Source: Pseudomonas asplenii (GTDB lineage: Bacteria; Pseudomonadota; Gammaproteobacteria; Pseudomonadales; Pseudomonadaceae). From it: DNA of 64,000 bases. The notes beneath the pieces were generated by a model, which did no database searches, was not told the origin of the DNA, and saw only the letters and a program-made list of their open reading frames with translations. A program made the position numbers and the translations under genes. The stretch lies in assembly GCF_900105475.1 (NCBI RefSeq), contig NZ_LT629777.1, positions 5,270,001-5,334,000 of the forward strand. Reading direction: 5' to 3'. Below, one piece after another: positions 9,803-18,833 of this stretch (the first letter of the stretch is position 1; each line of letters opens with the position of its first letter).

Positions 9803-10757
9803 TCCTCCGGCTGACAAAGCTGAACGCCAGCACCCCAAAGATCAGCACACCGGTCGCGACCTGCTGCCAGTAGAAGTTCCAGCCGATCAGCAACAGGCCG
9901 TTGGCAATGACGTTGATGAACAGCACGCCCAGCAGCGTCCCCGACACATTGGCCCGCCCCTGGCGATGGAGGGTGGTGCCGATGAATACTGCGCCGATGG
10001 CATTGAGCAGGAACGCATTGCCGGACAGCGGCACATAGGCGTTGACCGTCGAGCTGAGCAGCACTCCCGCCAACGCACAGGCCAGGGCCGTGGCCAGCGC
10101 CACGCGGGTGACGATGCGCCGTACCGACAACCCCGAGTAGTACGCCAGCAGCGGCTGGGAGCCCTGGGCCAGCAACTCGCGGCCCAGACGCCCACGGGCC
10201 AGCAGCAGGCCATAGACCAACGCCATGCCCAGCACGATCCACAATGGCAACGCCACGCCGAACAGGCTGAGATCGGTCAACTCAGGCTTGAAACCCTGGG
10301 CGATGTAGATCGGCTGACCGCCGTCGGACAGTAACTGCTGGGCGCTGGTCCCGATGAACAAGGTGCCCAGGGTCGCCAGGAACGGACTGATCCGCAGTCC
10401 GGCGATCAACCCGGCATTGAACGCCCCCACCAGCAGTCCCGACCCCAGTGCCACCGGGAGCGCGACAGCCAACCCATGGCCGGCATTGAGCAGTACCACG
10501 AAACTGAAACTGGCGAAGTCCAGCGCCGTGCCCACCGACAGGTCGATGCCACCCGCCGCTACCGCGTAAGTCATGCCAATGGCAACGATCGCCAGCAGGA
10601 CAAAATTGTTCAGCACCAGGCTCCTGAGATTCCCGCCGCTGAGAAAGCCCGGCGCCTGCCAGGCAAAGAACAGGACAATCACCAGGAACATCAGGGGCAA
10701 GGTGAAGGGCAACAGCGAGCGCACACCCCAAGTCTGACGCGAAAGCACCTGACTCAT
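9786..10757 (-). CDS. CUT2-family sugar ABC transporter permease (second)
   Basis: A 323-residue inner-membrane permease of the RbsC/BPD_transp_2 family, with about eight to ten hydrophobic segments and the family motif GGIDLSVG (GMTYAVAAGGIDLSVGTALDF). Start at 10757 forms an ATGA overlap with the stop of the first permease gene, implying translational coupling; the longer in-frame ORF reaching 11702 is an accident of reading through the upstream gene. With the other permease it would form a heterodimeric channel. Last gene of the importer operon; its end overlaps the convergent DJ-1-like gene. Confidence 0.92.
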   Translation of the reverse strand: MSQVLSRQTWGVRSLLPFTLPLMFLVIVLFFAWQAPGFLSGGNLRSLVLNNFVLLAIVAIGMTYAVAAGGIDLSVGTALDFASFSFVVLLNAGHGLAVALPVALGSGLLVGAFNAGLIAGLRISPFLATLGTLFIGTSAQQLLSDGGQPIYIAQGFKPELTDLSLFGVALPLWIVLGMALVYGLLLARGRLGRELLAQGSQPLLAYYSGLSVRRIVTRVALATALACALAGVLLSSTVNAYVPLSGNAFLLNAIGAVFIGTTLHRQGRANVSGTLLGVLFINVIANGLLLIGWNFYWQQVATGVLIFGVLAFSFVSRRIIESR

Positions 10758-11761
10758 GAGCCCTCCCCTCGATTCAATGCGCTGGAAGCTGCGACCACCA
10801 GTAGAATCAGCAGGCCTTGCACGCCATTGACCCAGAAACTGGAGATATTCAACAGTTGAAAGCCATTGATCAGGAAGCCGATCAGCAGGGTCGCCAACAA
10901 GGTGCCGGGAATACTCGCCACCAGCCGACGGGAGAACACCACGCCGAGAAAGGCGATTGCCACCACCGACAGCAGCATGTCGCCGGAGCCGGTGGTGCTG
11001 CCACTGAAGAAGGCCGCCGAGCACAAGGCGGCCACAGCAGCGCACAGGCCCGCCAGCAGGTAGCTGGACAACACGTAGCCTGCCAACGGAATGCCCGCCG
11101 CCTGGGCGGCCTGGGAATACTCGCCCACCGCCTGCAGGCGTAATCCGTAGGCGGTGTGCTGAATCAACAGGGTCAACAGTCCCGCCATCGCCAACAGCAC
11201 CCACGCCAGTGCCGGCACGCCCAGCCAACTGCCGTTGCTGAGCAGGTCCAGCAAGGGTGAGTCGGTGGGTACCACGGTATTTTCGGTCAGTACCAGCTCC
11301 AGCCCGGCCAGCACGTTCATGCTCGCCAGCGTCGCCAACAGCGGCGGCAGACGCAGCACAACCACCGCCAGGCCGTTGAACAGACCGACCACCAGCCCGC
11401 AACCGAGGGTCAGCGGCAGGCTGATCGGCAGTTCCAGGCCGGCATTGTTCAGCCGGCTGAACAGCGCCGCACACAAGCCCAGGTTGGCCGCCAGCGACAG
11501 ATCGAGCCCACCGGCAACCACGTTCGAGCCGCCACCGATGATCACGCAGGTCAGACCGAAGGCAAGCACTCCCAGGATCGCCGACTGGCTGAAGACATTG
11601 GCGATATTGCCCAGCGAAAGGAAATTCGGTGCCGCCAGGGCAAACCCCAGCAGAATGGCCAGGAACACCCCCACGGAACCTCGTCGCAGCAGCAACACCC
11701 ACAAACGCCGGGACAGCCCCACCGCCGGGGCTTCGAGATGAAACGGATCAGACCGCGACAT
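10754..11761 (-). CDS. CUT2-family sugar ABC transporter permease (first)
   Basis: A 335-residue RbsC-type permease. It has multiple membrane helices and the conserved GGLDLSLAANLG motif near residue 86. The ATG at 11761 (MSRSDP) was chosen; an ATG two codons earlier (11767) is equally possible. Either start lies inside the end of the ATPase gene (stop at 11748), so translation is coupled. Together with the ATPase, second permease and binding protein it makes a complete ribose-like importer, but no sugar kinase or isomerase is adjacent, so the sugar cannot be named. Confidence 0.92.
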   Translation of the reverse strand: MSRSDPFHLEAPAVGLSRRLWVLLLRRGSVGVFLAILLGFALAAPNFLSLGNIANVFSQSAILGVLAFGLTCVIIGGGSNVVAGGLDLSLAANLGLCAALFSRLNNAGLELPISLPLTLGCGLVVGLFNGLAVVVLRLPPLLATLASMNVLAGLELVLTENTVVPTDSPLLDLLSNGSWLGVPALAWVLLAMAGLLTLLIQHTAYGLRLQAVGEYSQAAQAAGIPLAGYVLSSYLLAGLCAAVAALCSAAFFSGSTTGSGDMLLSVVAIAFLGVVFSRRLVASIPGTLLATLLIGFLINGFQLLNISSFWVNGVQGLLILLVVAASSALNRGEGS

Positions 11762-13289
11762 CCGCAACCTCCCTGCTCACGGCCAGCGCATCGGACGAGC
11801 CGGCACCGGTGGCACACGCCAGCAAGCGATCACTGTCGACCTCACCCGCCTGGAACTCACCGGCGATCTCACCGCGATGCAACACCAGAATGCGGTCGCT
11901 GATACCGATCAGTTCCGGCAGGTCCGAAGACAGCACCAGCACCGCCGCGCCCTCTTGCACCAGGCGACCGACAAGGCGATAGATCTCCACCTTCGCCCCG
12001 ATATCCACACCGACACAGGGCTCATCCAGCAGGTACACGGCCGAACGCCGACTCAGCCATTTGCCTAGGGCGACTTTCTGCTGATTGCCACCACTGAGCT
12101 GACTGACCGCAGTCTGCGGCCCGGGAGTCTTGATCGCCAACTCGTCAATCAGCCGCAGGCTCTCTGCCTGTTCACGGCCTCGGCTCAGCAGTCCCCAGCG
12201 GCTGAAACGGCGTAGTCCGGCCAGGGTCAGGTTTTCCAGCACCGAAAGCACTGGCGAGACGCCCTGCCCACGCCGTTCCTCGGGCACCAGCGCGATCCCA
12301 GCCGCAATGGCCTCGCCCGGTGAACGCAGGCGCAGCAGGCGGCCATGCAGATGAATATCGCCACTGTCGGCGCGGATCACCCCGAACAGGGTCTTGAGCA
12401 GTTCCTTGGCTCCGGAGCCGACCAGCCCGGTGAGGCCGACAATCTCCCCCCGACGCAGTTGCAGGTCGATCTGCCGGTAGTGCCGGGCCAGGCTCAATGA
12501 GCGCACCTGCAACAGCGGCTCGCCCGGCGTCACCGCGACCTTGGGATACATTTCCCGCACCTCGCGATTGACCATCAGTCGGGCAATCTGTGCGCTGGAG
12601 GTGTGCCGCGGCTCGACCACCGCCACATCGCGGCCATTGCGCAACACCGTGACCTCGTCGCACAGGCTGTCGATTTCCTGCAGGTAGTGGGAGATGTAGA
12701 GGATCGACAGCCCCTGCCCGCGCAAGCGTTTGATGATGCGCAGCAACTGGTCGACCTCACGCTTGACCAGCGCCACGCTGGGCTCGTCGAACACCAGGAT
12801 CTTCGGCTGGCGCACCAGCGCCCGGGTGATCTGCAACACCTGGCGCTGGGCACTGTTCAACTCAGCCACCAGCGCCCCGGCCGGGAACTGCAGATCGAAA
12901 TATTGCGCCAGCAGGCGCTCGGCTTCGCGCTCTTGCCGACGCCGGTCGAGCAACGGCCCACGCCGCAACTCGTGGCCGAAAAACAGCGCTTCGCCAACGG
13001 TGAAACTGGCCGGCAGCAACCGCTCCTGATGGATGAACTGCACCCCCAGGGCTTCCACCTGACGGGGCGACAGCGCGGCATGGCGCTGCCCGTCGATGCT
13101 CAGTTGCCCTGCGTCAGCCTTGTGGATGCCGGCCAGAATCTTGATAAGGGTCGACTTGCCGGCACCGTTTTCGCCCACCAGGCCATGGATGGTACCGCGC
13201 TCGACCTTGAGGCTGGCATCGTCCAGCGCCAGGGTCGCGCCAAAACGCTTGCGCAGATGCTCCAGGTGCAACGCCGGGACGGCCGCCAT
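11748..13289 (-). CDS. CUT2-family sugar ABC transporter ATP-binding protein
   Basis: A 513-residue tandem ATPase of the RbsA/XylG/MglA type. The first half has Walker A GENGAGKSTL (residues ~36-45) and Walker B ILVFDEPS; the second half has the strong signature LSGGNQQKVALGKWL and the Walker B LLDEPCVGVD. The second Walker A (GLVGSGAKEL) is degenerate, as is normal for this family. Its ATG overlaps the binding-protein stop in an ATGA arrangement. It powers sugar uptake at the inner face of the membrane. Confidence 0.94.
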   Translation of the reverse strand: MAAVPALHLEHLRKRFGATLALDDASLKVERGTIHGLVGENGAGKSTLIKILAGIHKADAGQLSIDGQRHAALSPRQVEALGVQFIHQERLLPASFTVGEALFFGHELRRGPLLDRRRQEREAERLLAQYFDLQFPAGALVAELNSAQRQVLQITRALVRQPKILVFDEPSVALVKREVDQLLRIIKRLRGQGLSILYISHYLQEIDSLCDEVTVLRNGRDVAVVEPRHTSSAQIARLMVNREVREMYPKVAVTPGEPLLQVRSLSLARHYRQIDLQLRRGEIVGLTGLVGSGAKELLKTLFGVIRADSGDIHLHGRLLRLRSPGEAIAAGIALVPEERRGQGVSPVLSVLENLTLAGLRRFSRWGLLSRGREQAESLRLIDELAIKTPGPQTAVSQLSGGNQQKVALGKWLSRRSAVYLLDEPCVGVDIGAKVEIYRLVGRLVQEGAAVLVLSSDLPELIGISDRILVLHRGEIAGEFQAGEVDSDRLLACATGAGSSDALAVSREVADVAV

Positions 13290-14275
13290 CAGTCACCCCG
13301 CAATTGCTGGACCTGAGCCAGATTGCTGGCGGTGGTCAACAAGGTGGCGACATGGGTTTCCTTGGGCAGGTCATGTTGTCCGGCCAGGTAACGGGCGACA
13401 TTCTGCACCGCCGTCTTGCCGATCAGCGCCGGTTGCTGCGCCACCACCGCACCGACCGGCGAGTTCGGCTGGCCGAGCAGTTCCAGTACCTCGGGAGTGC
13501 CATCGACGCCGTAGGTCTTGATCTCGGTGCGCTTGGCATCGATCAGCGCCTTGCTCGCGCCCAGTTGCGGGATGTCCCAGGCCGACCAGATCGCCGTGAT
13601 GCTGCCGGCCGGGTACTTGTTGAGCAAGGCGGACACCTGCGAATAGGCATCCTGCACCGTGTTGGGAATCACATCGCGCAGTTGCGGCTCGATGATTTCC
13701 AGTTGCGGATGATCCTTGAGCGCCAGTTTCAATTGGTCATAGCGGATTGCACAGACCGGCACGCCATAGAAGCCGTTGAACACCAGGATCCGCCCCTTGC
13801 CGCCGGCGTCCTTGATCAACTGGTCGGCCAGGGCCTTACCGGTGGCGACGTTATCCGAAGTGGTGTTATTGAGGCTGTACTGTGACGGCGCGTCGATGGT
13901 GAACAGCGGAATACCGGCCTTGCTGATGCGTTTGAGCCAGGGATCGATCACGCTGAGGGTGCCGAGGGTCTGGATTACCGCGTCGGGTTTCTGGGTGACC
14001 ACCGTTTGCAACTGGGTCACCAGGTTCTTGTCGTTGCGCCCGGCATCGAGGGTAATCGGTGTACCGCCCAGGCGCTTGATCTCATCGACCTGAGCCTGGA
14101 ACGCCTTGATATCGAAATAGTGGCTGGTGCCGGTCATGCTCACGGCGATACGCTTGCCGGCCAAGGACGGCACGGCATCATCGCCCTCGGTGGCCTGGGC
14201 AAGAGTCACCTGGCCCAGCAGCAACGCGGCGCCGAGCCAGACGAGACGGGAAAACGATAAAAGGGTGCAAGGCAT
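13289..14275 (-). CDS. sugar ABC transporter substrate-binding protein (periplasmic)
   Basis: A 328-residue periplasmic binding protein of the RbsB/LacI-like class (Peripla_BP_4). It begins with a signal peptide (MPCTLLSFSRLVWLGAALLLGQVTLAQA) and then a KRIAVSMTGTSHYFDIKAFQAQ strand typical of the fold; NKYPAGSITAIWSAWD is the hinge-side conserved segment. The ATG at 14275 has GGAG 7-10 nt upstream; an upstream in-frame start at 14338 would bury the signal peptide. First gene of the importer operon. Ligand unknown. Confidence 0.9.
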   Translation of the reverse strand: MPCTLLSFSRLVWLGAALLLGQVTLAQATEGDDAVPSLAGKRIAVSMTGTSHYFDIKAFQAQVDEIKRLGGTPITLDAGRNDKNLVTQLQTVVTQKPDAVIQTLGTLSVIDPWLKRISKAGIPLFTIDAPSQYSLNNTTSDNVATGKALADQLIKDAGGKGRILVFNGFYGVPVCAIRYDQLKLALKDHPQLEIIEPQLRDVIPNTVQDAYSQVSALLNKYPAGSITAIWSAWDIPQLGASKALIDAKRTEIKTYGVDGTPEVLELLGQPNSPVGAVVAQQPALIGKTAVQNVARYLAGQHDLPKETHVATLLTTASNLAQVQQLRGD

Positions 14276-14344
14276 ACAGGGCTCCGCTGAGCGGCCGATG
14301 AAAGGGTTCACCGATCGGCTTTGCACGGCCCATGCCATTAAATC

Positions 14345-14367
14345 TATCTATAAAAATCAAATAGATA
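14345..14367. promoter_or_regulatory. inverted repeat upstream of the sugar importer operon
   Basis: TATCTAT and ATAGATA form perfect 7-bp arms 9 nt apart, about 70 bp upstream of the binding-protein start, in an AT-rich stretch unlike the surrounding sequence. On the minus strand it contains TATAGAT, a possible -10 element, so it may be the operator of a sugar-responsive repressor. No regulator gene is adjacent. Confidence 0.4.
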
Positions 14368-14418
14368 CAAAACAAACATGATCTAGAGTCTGTATTTTAT
14401 TCAACACATCTGTCGAAT

Positions 14419-14440
14419 CACTGTTGCCCAGGCAACAGTG
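14419..14440 (-). terminator. GC hairpin behind the VOC gene
   Basis: CACTGTTGCC-CA-GGCAACAGTG is a perfect 10-bp inverted repeat lying 4 bp beyond the stop of the VOC gene. No T-run follows on the minus strand, so it may be a weak terminator or 3' end stabiliser. Confidence 0.45.
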
Positions 14441-14444
14441 GCGC

Positions 14445-14876
14445 TCAGGACTGGACCGGCTGCCGGGCGCGCATCACTTCCAGCTCGACCGTGTGCACGA
14501 AGCACAGCTTGTTGCCTTCCGGGTCGCGGCAGTAGGCGCCGTAGTAGTCGGCGGCGTAATGGGGCCGCAGGCCGGGGGCGCCCTCGTCACGGGCACCCCA
14601 CTCCAGGGCTCGGTCCCAGGCAGCCTGCACTGCCGCCTGCGATGGCGCGGCGAAGCTTACCTGCACACCATTGCCCCAAGTCGCCGGCAAGCCGTTGAAC
14701 GGCTGCTGCACGAAGAAGTGTGGCCACTCCCAGCCGGGCAACCGCCAACCCGCTCCGGGCGGGCCACCATCCTGCTCATCGGCCATGCGTACCAGGCCAA
14801 GTTCGGCCAGAACCGCCTCATAGAAGGCAATCATGCGCGGCAGGTCCCGCGCGCCGATCTGGATGTGGCTGAACAT
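14445..14876 (-). CDS. VOC (glyoxalase/bleomycin-resistance) family protein
   Basis: A 143-residue single-unit VOC protein: HIQIGARDLPRMIAFYEAVLAELGL at the N-terminus is the first beta-alpha-beta module, and CRDPEGNKLCFVHT near the C-terminus the second. His4 and a Glu/Asp-rich second half fit a metal-binding dimer. The start at 14876 has a GAGGAGGAG site upstream. It lies alone between the sugar importer and an AraC regulator. Substrate unknown; related proteins act as lyases, dioxygenases or drug-binding proteins. Confidence 0.85.
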   Translation of the reverse strand: MFSHIQIGARDLPRMIAFYEAVLAELGLVRMADEQDGGPPGAGWRLPGWEWPHFFVQQPFNGLPATWGNGVQVSFAAPSQAAVQAAWDRALEWGARDEGAPGLRPHYAADYYGAYCRDPEGNKLCFVHTVELEVMRARQPVQS

Positions 14877-14928
14877 CGCGTCGGTCTCCTCCTCGGGATG
14901 AATGGATTACCGCGTCAGGGCACCTACA

Positions 14929-15939
14929 TTACGCCTTCTGCCCGCGCAAGCGAAAGCTCCCCGGGCTCTCCCCTGTCCATTGCTTGAACGCGCGATGGAA
15001 TGCACTCGGTTCGCGAAAGCCGACCTCCTGGGCGATCTCGGCGATGCTCATGCGAGTGCTGCGCAGGCGCTCGAAGGCGATGGTGCGGCGCACTTCGTCC
15101 TTGATTTCCTGGTAGGAAAAACCTTCACGCTGCAAGGCCCGACGCAGGCTGGCCAGGTGGATATCGAATTCATTGGCCAGTTGTTCCAGAGTCGGCCAAT
15201 GGTCATAGCCACACGAGCGCAGGCGCTGGTGGACCCTGGCGCTGAAGCCCTCGCGATTGCGAAAACGGATGAACACCGACTGTGGGGCATCGCGCAGGAA
15301 CGCATAGAGCGACTTGCGATCTGCCAGCACCGGTAGACGCAGGTATTCACGTTCCAACTCGATCTCGGTCACCGCCGCATCGAACTCCACATAGGCGCCC
15401 CACAGCAGGTGCTCGTCGCCATGGGGCGGTCGGGAATGGGCGAACCGCGCGCGGCTGATGGGAATCCGCCGACCGGCCAACCAGCACATCAGGCCGACGA
15501 TCAGGATCAGGTAGGTTTCAGTGACCACCGCCTGCAGATATGGGTCGCGGGTATCCGTACTCATCACCACCGCGACCCGCTTGCCACGGACCTGGACCTG
15601 AGCATGGACATCGCGCAGAAACAGCGCGAAATACTCCAGTGACAGGCCCAGTGCCTTGCCCACCGTCGGTGCCTGGATCAGTCCGCGGCAGATCAGGGCG
15701 AAGCTGCCGACGGGCATGCCATGGGAGTCGAAGCCGAAAAACTCGTCACCCAGCTCGCGAGTCACCGCCAGCCAGAGCTGCGCCAATGGCCGGGGCGCAA
15801 CGCGCTCGCCCAGTTCATCCAGCGAACGCTCGCTGAAACCGGCGCCCTGCAGCAGTTCGGCGACCCGCTGTGGCTGATCGAGAAAGCGCGCCAGCAGGGC
15901 CTTGACGAAGTACGACGACACCGAATGTTTTTCTTTCAT
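14929..15939 (-). CDS. AraC-family regulator with arabinose-binding-like N-terminal domain
   Basis: A 336-residue regulator. The N-terminal ~200 residues match the Arabinose_bd (PF12625) type found in OruR-like Pseudomonas activators (SFALICRGLIQAPTVGKAL, GRRIPISRARFAH), and residues ~235-330 are an AraC HTH pair with MSIAEIAQEVGFREPSAFHRAFKQWTG. It is divergent from the thiolase/hydroxyacyl-CoA dehydrogenase genes with a 110-bp gap, so it probably activates them. A second paralogue of the same architecture regulates the other acyl-CoA cluster at 28415-29431. Confidence 0.88.
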   Translation of the reverse strand: MKEKHSVSSYFVKALLARFLDQPQRVAELLQGAGFSERSLDELGERVAPRPLAQLWLAVTRELGDEFFGFDSHGMPVGSFALICRGLIQAPTVGKALGLSLEYFALFLRDVHAQVQVRGKRVAVVMSTDTRDPYLQAVVTETYLILIVGLMCWLAGRRIPISRARFAHSRPPHGDEHLLWGAYVEFDAAVTEIELEREYLRLPVLADRKSLYAFLRDAPQSVFIRFRNREGFSARVHQRLRSCGYDHWPTLEQLANEFDIHLASLRRALQREGFSYQEIKDEVRRTIAFERLRSTRMSIAEIAQEVGFREPSAFHRAFKQWTGESPGSFRLRGQKA

Positions 15940-16049
15940 GAATCCCGGGCTGCGTATGGCAAAAAAGAACAGAGTGACTGAGCAGTTTCGGCATAGGCCG
16001 AAGCGATGTGCGGTCCTAGACTCTCACAACGACAAAACAGGAGTGCCCC

Positions 16050-17231
16050 ATGTCAAAGCCCGAAGTGTATATCGTCAGCGCCGTCCGGACAGCCATCGGC
16101 ACCTTCGGCGGCGCCCTGAAGGACGTGCCCCTGAGCGAACTGGCGACCACTGCGGTCAAGGCCGCCCTGCAGCGCAGTGATCTCGACCCGGCCCTGGTCG
16201 GCCATGTGGTGATGGGCAACGTGATTGCCACCGATACCCAGGATGCCTACCTGTCCCGCGTTGCGGCGATGAACGCCGGTATTCCCAAGGAAACCCCGGC
16301 GTATAACGTCAACCGCCTGTGCGGCTCGGGCCTGCAATCCATCGTTTCGGCGGCCCAGACCCTGCTGCTCGGCGACGCCGAAGTGGCCATCGGGGCCGGC
16401 GCCGAATCCATGAGCCGCGGTCCCTACCTGCTACCCGCCGCCCGCTGGGGTGCGCGCATGGGCAATGTGCAGGCCGTCGATTATATGCTCGGCATTCTCC
16501 ATGACCCGTTCCACGGTATCCACATGGGCATCACCGCCGAGAACATCGCCGAACGCAATGGCATCACCCGCCAGATGCAGGACGAGTTGGCCCTGGAAGA
16601 ACAACTGCGGGCACAGCGCGCGCTCGACGAAGGGCGCTTCAATGGGCAGATCGTCCCGGTGGAAGTGCGCAGCCGCAAGGGCACCGAGCTGTTCAGTGTC
16701 GACGAACATCCCCGCAGCACCTCGCTGGAACAACTGGCACAGATGCGTACCGCCTTCAAGAAAGACGGCACCGTCACCGCCGGCAACGCCTCGGGATTGA
16801 ACGACGGCGCCGCCGCCGTGCTGCTGGCCACTGCCTCGGCGGTCCAGGCCAATGGCCTCAAGCCCCTGGCACGACTGGTGGCTTACGCCCATGCGGGCGT
16901 GGAGCCGGAACTGATGGGCCTCGGCCCTATCCCGGCCACCCGCCTGGCACTCAAACGCGCGGGTCTGAGCATCGACGACCTCGATGTGATCGAGTCCAAC
17001 GTCGCCTTCGCCGCCCAGGCCTGCGCGGTCAGCCAGGAGCTGGGCCTCGACCCGGCCAAGGTCAACCCCAACGGCTCGGGTATAGCCCTCGGCCATCCGG
17101 TCGGCGCCACAGGCACCATCATCGCCACCAAGCTGATCCACGAGTTGCATCGCACCGGCGGGCGTTACGGCCTGGCAACCATGTGCATTGGGGGCGGGCA
17201 AGGCATCGCTGTCATTTTCGAACGGGTTTAA
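16050..17231 (+). CDS. acetyl-CoA C-acyltransferase (BktB-like thiolase)
   Basis: A 393-residue thiolase. Catalytic Cys is in NRLCGSGLQS (near residue 91), with GHPVGATG histidine and CIGGGQG cysteine conserved. It would cleave a 3-ketoacyl-CoA into acetyl-CoA and a shortened acyl-CoA, or condense acetyl-CoA units. The usual NEAF oxyanion motif reads NVAF (ESNVAFAAQA): the asparagine is kept but the glutamate is valine. It is followed by a 3-hydroxyacyl-CoA dehydrogenase 11 nt downstream and a TetR regulator, forming a three-gene unit. Confidence 0.93.
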   Translation: MSKPEVYIVSAVRTAIGTFGGALKDVPLSELATTAVKAALQRSDLDPALVGHVVMGNVIATDTQDAYLSRVAAMNAGIPKETPAYNVNRLCGSGLQSIVSAAQTLLLGDAEVAIGAGAESMSRGPYLLPAARWGARMGNVQAVDYMLGILHDPFHGIHMGITAENIAERNGITRQMQDELALEEQLRAQRALDEGRFNGQIVPVEVRSRKGTELFSVDEHPRSTSLEQLAQMRTAFKKDGTVTAGNASGLNDGAAAVLLATASAVQANGLKPLARLVAYAHAGVEPELMGLGPIPATRLALKRAGLSIDDLDVIESNVAFAAQACAVSQELGLDPAKVNPNGSGIALGHPVGATGTIIATKLIHELHRTGGRYGLATMCIGGGQGIAVIFERV

Positions 17232-17242
17232 GGACGATCTTC

Positions 17243-18097
17243 ATGAGTATTCAACACATCGCCGTGATCGGCGCCGGCATCATGGGTAACGGTATTGCAC
17301 AGGTGTGCGCGGTGGCCGGCCTGCAGGTGAGCCTGATCGACGTGTCCCAGGCCGCCCTGGACAAGGGCCTGGCGACCCTCAGCAGCAACCTCGACCGTCA
17401 GGTGCGCAAGGCCGTGATCAGTGCCGAGGACAAGCAGGCCGCCCTCGGCCGCATCCGTCTGAGCACCGACTATGCGGTACTGACCAGCGCCGAACTGGTG
17501 ATCGAGGCCGCCACGGAAAACCTCGAGCTGAAAAAACGCATCCTCAAGCAGGTGGCCGAGGTGGTCGGTGCCGAGTGCATCATCGCCACCAACACCTCGT
17601 CGCTGTCGATCACCGAACTGGCAGCCGCCATCAGCCAGCCTGAACGCTTCATCGGCCTGCACTTCTTCAACCCGGTACCGATGATGGGGCTGCTGGAAGT
17701 CATTCGTGGCCTGCAAACCAGCGACACCACCCACGCCAAAGCCCTCGCCCTGGCCACGCAGATCGGCAAGACCGCCGTGACCGCGCGTAACCGCCCCGGT
17801 TTCGTGGTCAACCGCATCCTCTGCCCGATGATCAACGAAGCGATCTTCGTTCTCCAGGAAGACCTCGCCAGTGCCGAAGACATCGACGCCGGCATGCAAC
17901 TGGGCTGCAACCAGCCGATCGGCCCGCTGGCCCTGGCCGACCTGATCGGTCTGGATACCCTGCTGGCGATCATGCAAAGCCTGCATTCGGGCTTCGACGA
18001 ACCCAAGTACCGGCCGGCGCAGTTGCTCAGGGAGATGGTCGCGGCCGGTTACCTGGGCCGCAAGAGCGGTCGTGGCTTCTACACGTACGAGGGCTGA
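17243..18097 (+). CDS. 3-hydroxybutyryl-CoA dehydrogenase
   Basis: A 284-residue NAD-dependent 3-hydroxyacyl-CoA dehydrogenase. The dinucleotide-binding motif VIGAGIMGNGIAQ (residues ~8-20) opens the protein; GLHFFNPVPMMGLLEVIRG carries the catalytic histidine, with RPGFVVNRILCP in the helical C-terminal domain. Length and composition match stand-alone HbdA/PaaH-type enzymes. The ATG at 17243 has AAGGA 8 nt upstream. It oxidises 3-hydroxyacyl-CoA to the ketone that the preceding thiolase would cleave. Confidence 0.93.
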   Translation: MSIQHIAVIGAGIMGNGIAQVCAVAGLQVSLIDVSQAALDKGLATLSSNLDRQVRKAVISAEDKQAALGRIRLSTDYAVLTSAELVIEAATENLELKKRILKQVAEVVGAECIIATNTSSLSITELAAAISQPERFIGLHFFNPVPMMGLLEVIRGLQTSDTTHAKALALATQIGKTAVTARNRPGFVVNRILCPMINEAIFVLQEDLASAEDIDAGMQLGCNQPIGPLALADLIGLDTLLAIMQSLHSGFDEPKYRPAQLLREMVAAGYLGRKSGRGFYTYEG

Positions 18098-18103
18098 ACA
18101 GCC

Positions 18104-18730
18104 ATGGCCCGGGCAGCCCTCATCATTACGCCGCAGGCGCCGGAGCAGAAGCCTTCACGCCATCTGGAAACCCGCACGAAAGCCGTGGCTCTGTTTGCCC
18201 GGCGCGGGTTCGCCCAGGTCGGTCTGCGGGAACTGGCGGCGCACCTGGGCATCCAGCCGGGGTCGATCTACAACCATATCGAGAGCAAGCAGGCACTGCT
18301 GTTCGAGCTGATCGAAAGCCTGTATCTGGACCTGCTCGACATCGTCGCCACGCCGGCGGCGCGGGCCTCGCGTTCAGCGGAAAAACGCCTGGATGCATTG
18401 ATCGGCGCTCACCTGGACCTGCACCGCGACAAGGCCGATTTCTTCCGCGTCGCGGAGCATGAATTCCATTGCCTGGACGACTCACAGCAGACGGCAGTAC
18501 TGGAATTGCGCCGCCGTTACGAAAGCCACCTGGTCAAGCTGCTCACGCCACTGGGCCTGTCCCTTGACGAATCCCTGGCCCGAACCACCGTACGCACCTT
18601 CCTGTGCCTGCTCAACAACCTGCCGGCCTGGACCGACGACGCGGGTCTGGCGCCCCAGGGGCATCGGCTGCTGATGCAAGGCATTGCCCTGGGAGCGGTG
18701 AAAGGTGCGTTGGCGAGTGCCACTCGGTGA
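18104..18730 (+). CDS. TetR/AcrR-family regulator
   Basis: A 208-residue TetR-type repressor. The N-terminal HTH occupies residues ~18-65, with ALFARRGFAQVGLRELAAHLGIQPGSIYNHI; the rest is the helical ligand-binding domain. It starts 6 nt after the dehydrogenase stop and is therefore co-transcribed, so it probably represses the thiolase-dehydrogenase operon in response to an acyl-CoA. An AraC activator candidate is also present upstream, suggesting dual control. Confidence 0.9.
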   Translation: MARAALIITPQAPEQKPSRHLETRTKAVALFARRGFAQVGLRELAAHLGIQPGSIYNHIESKQALLFELIESLYLDLLDIVATPAARASRSAEKRLDALIGAHLDLHRDKADFFRVAEHEFHCLDDSQQTAVLELRRRYESHLVKLLTPLGLSLDESLARTTVRTFLCLLNNLPAWTDDAGLAPQGHRLLMQGIALGAVKGALASATR

Positions 18731-18791
18731 TGGGCACCTGACTCAACTGGTGACGTAATCATCGTTGCCGGTTGATTTCTTCCAATCGAAA

Positions 18792-18817
18792 ATCAGTTTT
18801 CCCTCCTTCAAACTGAT
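18792..18817. promoter_or_regulatory. inverted repeat upstream of hicA, candidate HicB operator
   Basis: ATCAGTTT and AAACTGAT form perfect 8-bp arms separated by 10 nt, ending 16 bp before the hicA start; TTTAAT (18825-18830) just behind could be a -10 box. HicB antitoxins with a ribbon-helix-helix tail bind such dyads to autorepress the operon. Confidence 0.5.
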
Positions 18818-18833
18818 ATCATTTTTTAATACC

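Noticed and set aside
9786..11702. Apparent 638-residue fused permease
   Set aside because: The frame runs through the upstream permease gene in the wrong frame; the real start at 10757 overlaps the upstream stop by ATGA.
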